Source of the DNA: Acidobacteriota bacterium
GTDB lineage: Bacteria > Acidobacteriota > Terriglobia > Acidiferrales > UBA7541
DNA: 36,332 bases
Assembly: GCA_003165465.1 (NCBI GenBank)
Contig: PLUM01000091.1
Span: forward strand, 1-36,332
Direction: 5' to 3'
Shown: one piece after another, positions 16,901-25,746 of the stretch
How positions within the stretch are numbered: position 1 is the stretch's first letter
Layout of the letters: each line of letters opens with the position of its first letter
Position numbers and translations under genes: made by a program
Notes under the pieces: generated by a model
What the model saw: only the letters and a program-made list of their open reading frames with translations
Database searches by the model: none
Told to the model about the DNA's origin: nothing

Positions 16901-17628
16901 GTCTGGCCACAGAGTACGACAAATGGCACACGAAAGTCTTCGAATCGGCTCCCGAGCACGCCGACGAATCGAGCCCGTGGTACCAAATTGTTCAGGAATT
17001 CCTGCCTTCGGTTAAAGACAAGCGGATTTTGGAAATTGCATGCGGCCGAGGCGGCTTCTCGCGGCTTCTTGGTTCAAGGGGCGCTTTGGTGTGCGGCGCT
17101 GATTTGTCGGAATCGGCCATAGATATTGCAAAAGAAAAACTGCTCCGCGACGCGTCATTGGCGGATCGGGTTTCCTACGTTCAGGCCGATGCGCAGAAGA
17201 TGCCCTTTGACGACAATTCGTTTGATATGGTCGTCTCCTGCGAAACGATCGAGCACGTTCCGGACCCGCGCGCGGCCGTGCGCGAAATGTACCGCGTCTG
17301 CAAGCCGGGAGGAATGCTCTACCTCACCACGCCGAATTATCTGAACTTCATGGGGCTCTATCTGATTTACGCTCTTGTGAGGCATCCCGGCTTGAAGTCT
17401 TCCCAGCCGTATGACGCGCGGTTTCTTTTTCCTCAAATTCGCCGATTTGTTACCGGGGCGGGGTGGAAAATCGTTCGCACGGACGGAACCCTGCATCAAT
17501 TTCCGTTGATTCCCGGCCGCGATCCCGTTCCAATTTCAGGATTGGAAGCAAATCGCACGATTCGGCGCCTTCTGAGTCCCTTTGCGTACCACTATTTCGT
17601 GATCGCGCGAAAGGGGAATGCCGAATAA
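16897..17628 (+). CDS. Class I SAM methyltransferase (Methyltransf_11 type)
   Basis: The 243-residue protein has motif I ILEIACGRGGFSRLL (near 45-60), CGADLSESAIDIAKEK, FDMVVSCETIEHVPDP and VCKPGGMLYLTTPN, which form a complete SAM-binding core. The substrate is probably a sugar or glycan intermediate. The ATG overlaps the upstream glycosyltransferase stop, and AAGG lies 8 bases ahead. The last 70 bases before its final two codons recur almost exactly at 18865-18934. The glycosyltransferase gene at 17629 starts right at its stop codon. Confidence 0.88.
   Translation: MSLATEYDKWHTKVFESAPEHADESSPWYQIVQEFLPSVKDKRILEIACGRGGFSRLLGSRGALVCGADLSESAIDIAKEKLLRDASLADRVSYVQADAQKMPFDDNSFDMVVSCETIEHVPDPRAAVREMYRVCKPGGMLYLTTPNYLNFMGLYLIYALVRHPGLKSSQPYDARFLFPQIRRFVTGAGWKIVRTDGTLHQFPLIPGRDPVPISGLEANRTIRRLLSPFAYHYFVIARKGNAE
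17554..17623 (+). repeat. Left copy of a 70-bp direct repeat
   Basis: This segment, the end of the methyltransferase gene, recurs in the same orientation at 18865-18934. By eye 66 of 70 bases match (differences in the ATT/CTG, GAG/TAG and GTA/ATA triplets). The two copies flank the whole glycosyltransferase gene at 17629-18813. Confidence 0.85.
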
Positions 17629-18813
17629 GTGAAGATTCTGATCGCAGCGCCGGTGCCGAAACGCCGCGAGGGCGGTGTGGCTGGAATTGTCTATGGCGTG
17701 GGGCGTGGACTTGAGAGCTGCGGCCATCAAGTAGAATATTTGTTTTTAGGAGACCTCAAAAATAGACGCCATATCCCTGGGCGATTGCAGGATGTGGAGT
17801 TCGCGATCGAGCTAGCGCGTTTCATTCATCGCGATCCAGACCGGTTTTCCGTAGTGAACATTCATGCTCCGGCAGGTTTCGCATACGGTTTGCTCCGGTA
17901 TCTTTCACCCCGAATTCGAAAACGCGGCCCAGCTTACGTCATGACACTTCACGGACTTGAAGAGCGCCGCATCCACGGCATGGCGAGGGAGGCAAGAAAG
18001 GGAAAGTCCTTCCACTTTAGATTCAAGAACCGCCTTTGGCACCGTTTTTGGCATATGCCGCGGTTTTATCTCTCTATTAAGACGGCTAACCACGCCCTCT
18101 GCGTTGGCCGCGAAGTGTGGACTTTACTCCAATTGAAGTACAACCTTGATCCCGAGCAAGTGTCTTATTCACCGACCGGCGTGGAGGAGCGATTTTTCGT
18201 TGAAAGGGAGTACCTTCGGACTCCTTCGGCGCGACTGCTCTTTGCAGGCACGTGGCTTGACCAAAGGGGCATTTTTTATATACGAGACGCCCTGCGCAGT
18301 CTTGTGCGACGATTGCCCGGTCTCCGCCTGACGATCGCAGGCTGCGGATCCGAGGTAGAACCAATCAGGAATTTCTTCGATCCTGAATTGCGTCCGCTGG
18401 TTGAAATAATTTCCATGGTTCCTTCGGACCAGATGCCGAAGTTGTTTGGCAAGAACGAAATATTCATTTTTCCATCCATCATGGAGGGCACACCGTTGGC
18501 GGTTCAGGAAGCGATGGCTTCTGGCATGGCCGTGATTACGACCGAGACTTGTGGGATGGTCGATTTGATCGAAAATAATTACAACGGCATCCTGATTCCC
18601 GCTGCGGATTCCGACGCATTGGCAAACGCTATTTGGAAATTGAGCCAAAACCCTGAACTGCGTGAAAGGTTGGGACGGGAGGCTCAGAATACGATGCGCC
18701 GATTTACTTGGGCAAGGACGGTGGAGACCGTCGAAAACGCTTGCGTGCAAGCACTGCGCCGACTGGGACGAGAAGCTGGTATCCAAAGCAAGGCTCGCGC
18801 GACAGAGCAATAA
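17629..18813 (+). CDS. Family 4 glycosyltransferase, copy 1
   Basis: The 394-residue GT-B protein begins with GTG and MKILIAAPVPKRREGGVAG, with the gly-rich acceptor loop at the N terminus. The C-terminal half has LLFAGTWLDQRGIFYIRDAL, LRLTIAGCGSE and the donor-site signature PSIMEGTPLAVQEAMASG, which carries the E-x7-E pair. GT4 enzymes are retaining transferases using nucleotide sugars. GTG directly follows the upstream TAA, with AAGGGG ~12 bases ahead. A paralog at 18940 aligns along its whole length (shared IHAPAGF.YGL, HG.EERRIH, LQLKYN, TTETCGM). The gene lies between 70-bp direct repeats and could be lost by recombination. Confidence 0.9.
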   Translation: MKILIAAPVPKRREGGVAGIVYGVGRGLESCGHQVEYLFLGDLKNRRHIPGRLQDVEFAIELARFIHRDPDRFSVVNIHAPAGFAYGLLRYLSPRIRKRGPAYVMTLHGLEERRIHGMAREARKGKSFHFRFKNRLWHRFWHMPRFYLSIKTANHALCVGREVWTLLQLKYNLDPEQVSYSPTGVEERFFVEREYLRTPSARLLFAGTWLDQRGIFYIRDALRSLVRRLPGLRLTIAGCGSEVEPIRNFFDPELRPLVEIISMVPSDQMPKLFGKNEIFIFPSIMEGTPLAVQEAMASGMAVITTETCGMVDLIENNYNGILIPAADSDALANAIWKLSQNPELRERLGREAQNTMRRFTWARTVETVENACVQALRRLGREAGIQSKARATEQ

Positions 18814-18864
18814 CGCTATACTGCGGGAGCCTGAGCGGGATCGGGGATTTGTTCAATACTCCGG

Positions 18865-18939
18865 CGCACGCTGCGGCGCCTTCTTAGTCCCTTTGCATAC
18901 CACTATTTCGTGATCGCGCGAAAGGGGAATGCCGCATAG
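18865..18939 (+). pseudogene. Relic of methyltransferase 3' end (right copy of 70-bp direct repeat)
   Basis: In frame this reads RTLRRLLSPFAYHYF then VIARKGNAA and a TAG, nearly the exact C terminus of the methyltransferase at 16897. Upstream of 18865 the similarity vanishes. The TAG is followed at once by the ATG of the next glycosyltransferase, the same stop-start junction as at 17626-17631. It is a tail fragment with no start of its own, left by a duplication or insertion event. Confidence 0.85.
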
Positions 18940-20109
18940 ATGAGGATTGTAATTGCCGCACCGTTTTCGAGCCGGCCCGAAGGTGGAGGGGCGAATGTTG
19001 TACACAACACCGCTGAAAGTTTGCGGCGCCGCGGGCACAAGGTAACCTGCCTTTTCAGGGAAGACATCCTTCCTTCCTCCGGATCGATCGGTCGTTTTGA
19101 CTCCGTATATTTTTCCTTTCGATTGGCACGGATTCTTCGTGAGCGAAAAGACGAGTTTGATATTGCGCAAATTCATGCGCCAGCCGGATTCGTATACGGC
19201 CTCTGGCGAAAACTCGGCAAGGAGCCGGGTTTGCCCCCTTACGTCATGATGCTGCACGGGATCGAGGAGCGGCGGATTCACGCGATGACGCGCGAGGCGA
19301 AGAAAGGGCGCGCCTGGTATTTCCGCTGGAAGAATCGCGTGTGGCAAAAAATTTATCACATGACTCTCTACCGTTGATCGATTCAAACGGCGGATCACGC
19401 CGTGGTGATTAATTGGGAAACCTGGACGATGCTCCAATTGAAATACAATCGTGAAATCGGAAGCGTCTGGTACGTTCCCAATGGAGTTGAAGATCGTTAC
19501 TTTATCCAGAGAGAGTATCCCGATGGGGATGCGTTGCGACTTTTATTCGTGGGAAGCTGGCTGGATCACAAAGGCGTTTACTATCTTCGCGATGGTTTTG
19601 AGGAACTCGCGATGCGCATTCCGCAAGTGCGGCTGACGATTGCCGGTTGTTCCGTGAGCGAGAAAACCGTGAAGCAATTCTTCCCGCCGTCGGTTCGGGA
19701 TCGGTTGGACGTACTCCCGTTTGTTTCCAGGAAGGACATGCCCGCCCTCTACGCGCGGCATGACATTTTCGCGTTCCCTTCATTGTTCGAGGGATTGCCG
19801 ATTGTATTGCTGGAGGCCATGGCTACGGGAATGCCGGTTGTGACCACCGAAACGTGCGGCATGAAGGACGTCGTCGAAAACGACTACAATGGCCTCCTCG
19901 TGAAGCCCGCCGACGCGGCGGCGTTCGTGTCGGCGACCGAAAGACTGATCCATTCGCCCAGCCTTCGCGCACAGCTCGGCCTCGCCGGACAGGAAACCAT
20001 GAGGCGATACTCGTGGGATCGCGTCGCGGTTCAATTGGAAAACGTTTTCAATCTCGCGGCTGGGCACATTCATCAGGAGAAAGACGTTACTTCTCCCGCT
20101 TCACGATAA
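18940..20109 (+). pseudogene. Family 4 glycosyltransferase, copy 2, interrupted by in-frame TGA
   Basis: A single frame of 389 sense-length codons aligns end to end with the copy at 17629, but codon 146 (19375-19377) is TGA where the paralog has Leu. Before it lie MRIVIAAPFSSRPEGGGAN and HGIEERRIHAMTREAKKG. After it the frame continues at once with SIQTADHAVV, then LLFVGSWLDHKGVYYL and the donor signature PSLFEGLPIVLLEAMATG with both Glu residues. No frameshift is needed. Either the gene is dead, the base is a sequencing error, or two pieces are made (a GTG at 19402 could restart). The break falls near the end of the N-terminal GT-B domain. The 3' end overlaps the convergent methyltransferase gene by 23 bases. 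Confidence 0.8.
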
Positions 20110-20782
20110 CCAGAGAATGAATTTCTTCGGCGATCCTCCAGCCCGGAATCGTTTGGCGCCTGAATAAATCGTCTACAAGCCTCACTGGGCCATAGTCTGG
20201 AGTTGTCCAGCCGCCTGGGAAAAGCCGCGCATCGTGAAGAATAACAATGCCTTCCGGCGCAACAAAAGGGCTCCATTCCTCCCAATCTCGCCGAACTCCC
20301 TTTTCCGTGTGGTCTCCGTCGATCAGCAAGAGGTCGATCGGAGTATTCCAGGATCGCGATGCTTCGAAACTGAAACTTTGAATCCAGACTGTCTTCCCTC
20401 GGGGAACGCTCCCAACAGCCCGATGTGCCGCCAATTTCGTAAAATTGAAAATGGGAATGCGGCTCAGATGGAATGGGTCAATCAAATACAGCGTTCCATC
20501 GGCAGCCATTCGCCTACGTAGCGCCATTGCCAAGACGCCTTCCGCAACGCCAATTTCGACGATGATCGAGCGTCCGGTCGCCCATCGTTCAAGCGCCGCG
20601 TGTTCTTCCGCCGTATGCTGGGCGAGAACAGGCCTCCTTCCCAGCCAGGCATGAATCGGATGAAGCCTGGAAGGGGAGAGATCGCTTCGGTAATCGAGAG
20701 GACTGCCCGTGTAAGGCAAATTGAGGACGGCGTATTTCAATTCGTGGCTCTCTCTTTGCTGAAGCGCTCTTTCATGAAACAC
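20087..20782 (-). CDS. Class I SAM methyltransferase (Methyltransf_24 type)
   Basis: The 231-residue protein has motif I IVEIGVAEGVLAMALRRRM, then TLYLIDPFH, and LLLIDGDHTEKGVRRDWEEW with PEGIVILHDA. The IDGDH..... HDA pattern is typical of Methyltransf_24 enzymes found in glycan loci. The start is GTG at 20782 with only a weak upstream GAG; an ATG at 20775 is out of frame. It is one of three minus-strand genes in an otherwise plus-strand locus and converges on the interrupted glycosyltransferase. The substrate is unknown. Confidence 0.82.
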   Translation of the reverse strand: MFHERALQQRESHELKYAVLNLPYTGSPLDYRSDLSPSRLHPIHAWLGRRPVLAQHTAEEHAALERWATGRSIIVEIGVAEGVLAMALRRRMAADGTLYLIDPFHLSRIPIFNFTKLAAHRAVGSVPRGKTVWIQSFSFEASRSWNTPIDLLLIDGDHTEKGVRRDWEEWSPFVAPEGIVILHDARLFPGGWTTPDYGPVRLVDDLFRRQTIPGWRIAEEIHSLVIVKREK

Positions 20783-21008
20783 AACTCATGTCAGTATGCC
20801 ACAGTGTCTTCGCGCCGAGCGTTCCTTGTCCAAGTATATATTGCCTCGGAAATACGCAAGCGAATAGGGATGGTGAATGTTATTGTCAAAATGACAGCCA
20901 GCACACATGTTCATTTTATCGACTAGAAACGCCGTTCGCGCTATGCGATTCTACATAGTTCCAAGTGCGGGAGCTTCGGTAATAGAGATGACGGAGGAAG
21001 GCACGCCG

Positions 21009-21053
21009 ATGACGTGGTGTTGCGGACTGAAATCGAAGGCAATCGATCAGTGA
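21009..21053 (+). promoter_or_regulatory. Possible 14-codon leader ORF before the carbamoyltransferase
   Basis: ATG at 21009 lies 11 bases after a strong GGAGG (20993-20997) and opens a 14-codon frame (MTWCCGLKSKAIDQ). It ends with TGA at 21051-21053, overlapping the GTG at 21050 as GTGA. This would couple translation to the carbamoyltransferase start. It is a short frame, so chance is possible. Confidence 0.25.
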
Positions 21054-22723
21054 TTACCCTGGGATTTAATTATTCGCGGATGCACGATTCTTCGGCCTGC
21101 ATTGCGCGTGACGGTGAATTGTTATTTGCGGTGGCGGAGGAGCGCATCAGCCGCGTCAAGCACGATGCCGGTTTTCCGCACAATGCCATTCGCGCGTGCC
21201 TGGATTTTGCGAAGGTCGGTCCCGACCAGCTCGATTTCATCTGTCAGGGCTGGCCGTCGCCCGGCAAAGTATTTGCCACGGACTTGAAGTGTTTCTTGCG
21301 CGGCCAATATCCCTTTACCTATCTCAATGCCTTGAATTCTTCGCTGCTGTACGCGAGCATGGCCCATCAAAATGGCGGATTCAAACTCTTTACGCAACAT
21401 TTCGGTCAGACCAAGGCGCAAATGCGTTTTGTGGACCACCATCTGGCTCATGCCATCAGCGCGTACTCCTACGGAGGCTTCGATAATGCCGCCGTCGTGG
21501 TGATGGATGGGCGCGGTGCTTGGGAAGCGAGTTCGATTTGGCATGGCCATGACGGCAGACTCGATCATGTGCTCACGATTCCGTGGCCGAATTCGCTGGG
21601 ACTGTTTTATGCGCAGTTCACGCAATACCTCGGATTCGTTCCCAACAGCGATGAATGGAAGGTCATGGGGCTCGCGCCGTACGGAAGCCCCGGCGTGAAT
21701 CTGAACGAATTTATTTCGCTGGATCGCGAGATTTATCGCGTCAACGCCCCGCTTCTACTCGAACGCCAAAACGGTATTTCCGCCATCGCCAGGCGTTTGG
21801 GTCCCGAACGAACGCCTGAAAGCGAAATCGACGAGAGTTTCAAGAACATTGCCTTTGCCGTGCAAGACGCCTGCGAGTCCGCCATGCTGTCTTTGGTGAA
21901 GTTGGCAATGGAAAAGACAGGCTGCCGCAACGTTTGCCTTGCGGGAGGCGTGGCGCTCAATTCGAAAGCGAACGGAAAAATTCAGGCGTCGGGCATTGTC
22001 GACAATATGTTTGTGCAGCCCGCGGCTTCGGACGATGGCGTGGCGCTGGGCGCCGTATTCGCGCCTTACCTGGATGGCGGCGGGCGGCTGCCGATGAAGC
22101 CGCTCCGACATGCCTATCTCGGTCCCGAATTTTGCGACGCGGAAATTGAAAAAACGCTGCGTACCTACAAACTTCGCGCGACGAAGCTTGGCGATGTCGT
22201 CTCATCCTCCGTTGAACTCCTCGCGAACAGAAAAATCATCGGTTGGTTTCAAGGGCGAATGGAGTTCGGCCCGCGCGCCCTCGGCCACCGGTCGATTCTG
22301 GCCGATCCGCGGGATCCGGAAATGAACGCCAAGGTGAACAACGCGGTCAAGTTTCGTGAATGGTGGCGCCCGTTTGCTCCCTCGATGTTGAAAGAAGTGG
22401 CGGCCGAATATCTCGAATACGCTTGCGACTCTCCATTCATGATTCTCACGAATCCGGTGCGTCCCGAAAAGCGCGATATTATTCCTTCGGTCACGCACGT
22501 CGATGGAAGCGCGCGCCCGCAAACGGTGGAAAAGGAAATCGAGCCGCTGTATTGGAGACTGATCGACGAATTTGGCAAGCGTACGGGCGTGCCCGTCCTC
22601 ATGAACACTTCATTCAATCTACGCGGCGAAGCGATCGTGAACACGCCGACCGATGCGATTCGTACCTTTTTCAGTTCCGGGATGGACGCGCTCGTAATCG
22701 GTTCTTATCTGGTGGAAAAATAG
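21050..22723 (+). CDS. NodU/CmcH-family carbamoyltransferase
   Basis: The 557-residue protein starts ITLGFNYSRMHDSSACI and continues AVAEERISRVKHDAGFP, the family's N-terminal signature. The Kae1-like ATPase core has FVDHHLAHAISAYSYGGF with metal-binding His residues, VVVMDGRG and CLAGGVALNSKANG. The C-terminal domain has WFQGRMEFGPRALGHRSIL and PVLMNTSFNLRGEAIV. Such enzymes transfer a carbamoyl group from carbamoyl phosphate to a hydroxyl; here a glycan sugar is the likely target. The GTG at 21050 fits the family N terminus best. A GTG at 21014 would add 12 residues. The FkbM gene starts one base after its stop. Confidence 0.92.
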   Translation: MITLGFNYSRMHDSSACIARDGELLFAVAEERISRVKHDAGFPHNAIRACLDFAKVGPDQLDFICQGWPSPGKVFATDLKCFLRGQYPFTYLNALNSSLLYASMAHQNGGFKLFTQHFGQTKAQMRFVDHHLAHAISAYSYGGFDNAAVVVMDGRGAWEASSIWHGHDGRLDHVLTIPWPNSLGLFYAQFTQYLGFVPNSDEWKVMGLAPYGSPGVNLNEFISLDREIYRVNAPLLLERQNGISAIARRLGPERTPESEIDESFKNIAFAVQDACESAMLSLVKLAMEKTGCRNVCLAGGVALNSKANGKIQASGIVDNMFVQPAASDDGVALGAVFAPYLDGGGRLPMKPLRHAYLGPEFCDAEIEKTLRTYKLRATKLGDVVSSSVELLANRKIIGWFQGRMEFGPRALGHRSILADPRDPEMNAKVNNAVKFREWWRPFAPSMLKEVAAEYLEYACDSPFMILTNPVRPEKRDIIPSVTHVDGSARPQTVEKEIEPLYWRLIDEFGKRTGVPVLMNTSFNLRGEAIVNTPTDAIRTFFSSGMDALVIGSYLVEK

Positions 22724-22724
22724 C

Positions 22725-23537
22725 ATGTCCGTGACTCGTAAATGGCTGGGCCGTTTCCTGCTGGGATTGCCCGCTTCCTTGCGTTCCATTCGAAAGGTTC
22801 CGCTTCTTGGGAATCTCATCCACCGGTTCAGCCATCGAGTTCTTCCCGCGAATGAGAAAGTGTGGGCGCGCGTCGAACAAGGGCCCGGCAAGGGATTGTG
22901 GATCGAGCTTAATCCACGAACCGGCCAGTCTTATCTTCTTGGCGATGTGGAGCGCCCGGTTCGGGATGTCCTGGCGGAGCGGCTTAAACCCGGCATGGTG
23001 TTCTACGATCTTGGGGCCAATATCGGTTTCTTTTCGTTGTTGGCCGCGCGGCTTGTCGGGGGCACGGGGAAAGTATTCAGTTTCGAGCCGGACCCTGAAA
23101 TCGCATACCGCTTACGTCGCAACATCGAGCGAAACGGTTTCAAGAATGTGACGGTGGTCGAGGCCGGCATTTGGTCGGTGAGCGGACCGGTTAATTTTGT
23201 TACCTCGGATATTTCTTCCCCGGATCGTGGAGTCGGGAAGTTTGTTGCCGGCGAAGGCGGATCCAAGGGAACCCCGACGCAATGCATCGCGCTGGATGAA
23301 TTTGTGCGCGGGGCGCCCGCCCCGGATGTCATTAAGTGTGATGTGGAAGGCGCGGAAGTCGAGGTCTTTCGTGGCGCAGAGAAGCTGCTGGAATCTCGCC
23401 ATCCCCTGATTGTTTGTGAGCTGCATTCGAAAGCCAATGAGATGTTGATTCGGGAGCATTTTGAGCGGATGGGATATGCCCTGAAATCCATGGATGAACT
23501 GCACTTGCTGGCTGTGCCGCAAACGGTGGCGAAATGA
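22725..23537 (+). CDS. FkbM-family methyltransferase
   Basis: The 270-residue protein has the FkbM (Methyltransf_21) core: VFYDLGANIGFFSLLAARL as motif I, VFSFEPDPEIAYRLRRNIE, CIALDEF, then VIKCDVEGAEVEVFRGAEKL and PLIVCELH. Members O-methylate sugars and polyketides. The ATG has GGTGGA about 8 bases upstream, inside the end of the carbamoyltransferase gene. The stop overlaps the next ATG (ATGA at 23534-23537). The pairing suggests both enzymes modify the same glycan. Confidence 0.92.
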   Translation: MSVTRKWLGRFLLGLPASLRSIRKVPLLGNLIHRFSHRVLPANEKVWARVEQGPGKGLWIELNPRTGQSYLLGDVERPVRDVLAERLKPGMVFYDLGANIGFFSLLAARLVGGTGKVFSFEPDPEIAYRLRRNIERNGFKNVTVVEAGIWSVSGPVNFVTSDISSPDRGVGKFVAGEGGSKGTPTQCIALDEFVRGAPAPDVIKCDVEGAEVEVFRGAEKLLESRHPLIVCELHSKANEMLIREHFERMGYALKSMDELHLLAVPQTVAK

Positions 23538-24673
23538 ACCCGGAACCGGTCGTACTGCTCCTCGGATGGCGGGACGAGCCCGTGGACGGCGTGAAGGATT
23601 ATTGCGAAAGGCTGAGGGAAGCTGGTCCTGCGCGCGGACTTTCCTTCGAACTCGTGACGGTTCATTGGGCTGAAAAAGGATGGCGTGACGCACTCGATGA
23701 GTTGCGCGAAGCAGCCGCGGCTTGGCGCGACCGCTGGGTTTTCCTGCAGTTCACGACGCTGGCCTGGTCGCGCCGGGGATTTCCCCTGCGTGCGCCCCGC
23801 GTTCTCGATGTCCTGCGGCAATGCGACGCTCGCCCCGGTGTCGTTTTTCACGACTTCTCGCCATTTCCTGGGAAGGGAGTCGTTGGCAAGGCCCGTGAGT
23901 ATTGTCATCTTCGCGTGTTGCGCCAGCTTTATGCGCTTTCGGATTTGGCCATCTTCACGGTTCCCATTGACAAAATGTCCTGGCTGCCTCCGCACAATGA
24001 AAAGGCGGTCTTCATACCGGTAGGAGCAAATTTCCCCGAAGAGATGCCCGCGATTCGCGCCGACTCTCCGAAGGTTAAGACCGTCGCGGTGTATGGCATA
24101 ACCGGTGGATACCAGGCATTGATCGAGGTTGCGGACATCGGTGCTGTACTAAAGCGTGTCTGCAATTCAGTGGGGGCTATCCGCTTGCTCCTTTTTGGCC
24201 GAGGGTCACGCGAGGCTGAACCGAGCCTCCGATCCGAGTTGGCTGGCGTGAACCTGGAGATTGAATCTCTGGGACTTCTTTCGCCGATCGAGGTCCAGCA
24301 AGCCCTGGCCCGCGCCGATGTACTGTTGTTCGTGCGCGGACAGATTTCGAGCCGGCGCGGAAGTGCGATTGCCGGGATCGCCTGTGGTTTGCCCATTGTC
24401 TGTTACGCGGGGCCAGAGACTGCATGGCCCATCACGGAAGCGGGCATCCTTGCCGTCCCGCTTGGTGACCGCGAAGCTCTTGCGGGCGCGCTGGCGACTG
24501 TCCTTTCGGACAATGAAATGCGCGGAACGCTTGCCGAGCGCAGCCGCAAGACTCATGAAAAATACTTATCGTGGGCCCCGATCGCCGGACGTTTTGCGGA
24601 GGAATTGCATTCCAGGGATAAAGTTTCGGCCGAGGGCAAAGTCGTGGCAGCGGATGCAACTACTCGAATTTGA
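23534..24673 (+). CDS. GT-B glycosyltransferase-like protein with atypical donor site
   Basis: The 379-residue protein has a GT-B layout: an N-terminal GWRDEPVDGVKDYCERLRE acceptor-type loop, a linker near 170 (VFIPVGANFPEE) and a C-terminal half with LLLFGRGSREAEPSL, ALARADVLLFVRG and ACGLPIVCYAGPETAWP. The usual GT4 E-x7-E is not evident: the matching segment is RGQISSRRGSAIAGIACG, with Arg/Gln and Ala at the Glu positions. It may use a different donor mode or be a non-catalytic partner. It overlaps the FkbM gene by 4 bases and ends 48 bases before a convergent gene. Confidence 0.72.
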   Translation: MNPEPVVLLLGWRDEPVDGVKDYCERLREAGPARGLSFELVTVHWAEKGWRDALDELREAAAAWRDRWVFLQFTTLAWSRRGFPLRAPRVLDVLRQCDARPGVVFHDFSPFPGKGVVGKAREYCHLRVLRQLYALSDLAIFTVPIDKMSWLPPHNEKAVFIPVGANFPEEMPAIRADSPKVKTVAVYGITGGYQALIEVADIGAVLKRVCNSVGAIRLLLFGRGSREAEPSLRSELAGVNLEIESLGLLSPIEVQQALARADVLLFVRGQISSRRGSAIAGIACGLPIVCYAGPETAWPITEAGILAVPLGDREALAGALATVLSDNEMRGTLAERSRKTHEKYLSWAPIAGRFAEELHSRDKVSAEGKVVAADATTRI

Positions 24674-24721
24674 GTGCGAAAATCCGCCTTAAAATAAATC
24701 CGAGATCGGACGAATGGCTTC

Positions 24722-25636
24722 TCAGGAAGTGTTTTTATGGGCGAATACAAGTAATTCGTCACCTTCCGTCGAAAGGCTTTCAGTGGATTGGTTTTTCAGC
24801 GCATGGGCCATTCGATCGTCGAACGGATCCGATCCGAAGATCGGTTTTGTCAGTCCGGCGCGTGGCATGGCGAAATCAAAGAACGGCATTGCCGGAGCGA
24901 TTGGATGGTCTTCCCCGATCCATTTCACCCAGTATCCCGAGCGCGCCAGTTTTCCCATAAAGTTGGGAAGAACATGGAATACGAATCCGTCTCGATTCAG
25001 CAGCCGTGTGAGCTGGGTAAACGTTGCGCCGATGTCAGGAAGATGTTCGACAACATGGTTGGAGAAGACAATATCAAAACTTGCTTCCGGCAACTTTGCC
25101 AGTTCATCGGTGGAGTCGATAATATGCAAACCCAGATTTGTGCGTCCATACTTCGCGCGCGGTCTCGATATCTCAAAGCCAACAGCGTCGAAACCACTTT
25201 GGCGAAGCTGATACGTTCCGTAGCCCCAGGAGCAGCCAAAATCGAGGACACGCCCTCCCGGGCGCAAAGCTTGCAGCACTCGAATCTTACTGTTGATATC
25301 CTGCGGGGATCCGACGAAATTTGTGTTTTTGAGTAAATTCAATTTATCGGTTCCGGGAAGCATGACCTGTGGGGAATCCGAGGCATATTCCTCTTGATAG
25401 TGGGACTCATGCTCATGTGGCGTGTCGGCCGGCCAGCGAAACCACAAATGGCAGGTTTGGCATTGCAGGATTTCAACGATCAATTTCTTTCGCCGCACGA
25501 GCTTTACTGCGCTCGAAGGTCCGCAATAAGGGCAGACGCGAGGCTGACCTTGCCAGCGGCGGCTAATCATGCGTCTGGCGTAGCGAAGATTGGACCGAAC
25601 GTCAAAAGAATTTTGTTTTGACATACATCCAATCAT
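24722..25636 (-). CDS. Class I SAM methyltransferase with N-terminal zinc ribbon
   Basis: The 304-residue protein carries CPYC-x(20-25)-CQTC near the N terminus, then a SAM-binding core with VLDFGCSWGYGTYQL, AVGFEISRPRAKYG and FDIVFSNHVVEHLPDI. It has the same layout as the plus-strand gene at 14756, but the sequence is clearly different. ATG 25636 was chosen because GGAA lies about 6-8 bases upstream; ATG 25624 and a TTG at 25747 are alternatives. It is divergent from the glycosyltransferase at 25747 with ~110 bases between, which must hold two promoters that I could not define. The substrate is unknown. Confidence 0.82.
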   Translation of the reverse strand: MIGCMSKQNSFDVRSNLRYARRMISRRWQGQPRVCPYCGPSSAVKLVRRKKLIVEILQCQTCHLWFRWPADTPHEHESHYQEEYASDSPQVMLPGTDKLNLLKNTNFVGSPQDINSKIRVLQALRPGGRVLDFGCSWGYGTYQLRQSGFDAVGFEISRPRAKYGRTNLGLHIIDSTDELAKLPEASFDIVFSNHVVEHLPDIGATFTQLTRLLNRDGFVFHVLPNFMGKLARSGYWVKWIGEDHPIAPAMPFFDFAMPRAGLTKPIFGSDPFDDRMAHALKNQSTESLSTEGDELLVFAHKNTS

Positions 25637-25746
25637 CTCATTTCCAAATGCGATTAGCCATATGCTGCCGAGGTTTTGCAACTGCGGGTTTAGAATTCGA
25701 AGGCGATTTGGATGATTAGCCCAATCGACTGTGCTATCGTCAAACA

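Noticed and set aside
19375..19377. TGA as a selenocysteine or recoded codon
   Set aside because: The paralog has Leu at this site, family 4 enzymes need no Cys there, no SECIS-like hairpin is evident, and TGA is used as a normal stop by many genes in the window.
25637..25746. Defined divergent promoters between the methyltransferase and glycosyltransferase genes
   Set aside because: Some TTG- and TA-rich pieces occur, but no -35/-10 pair has acceptable spacing, so none was called.
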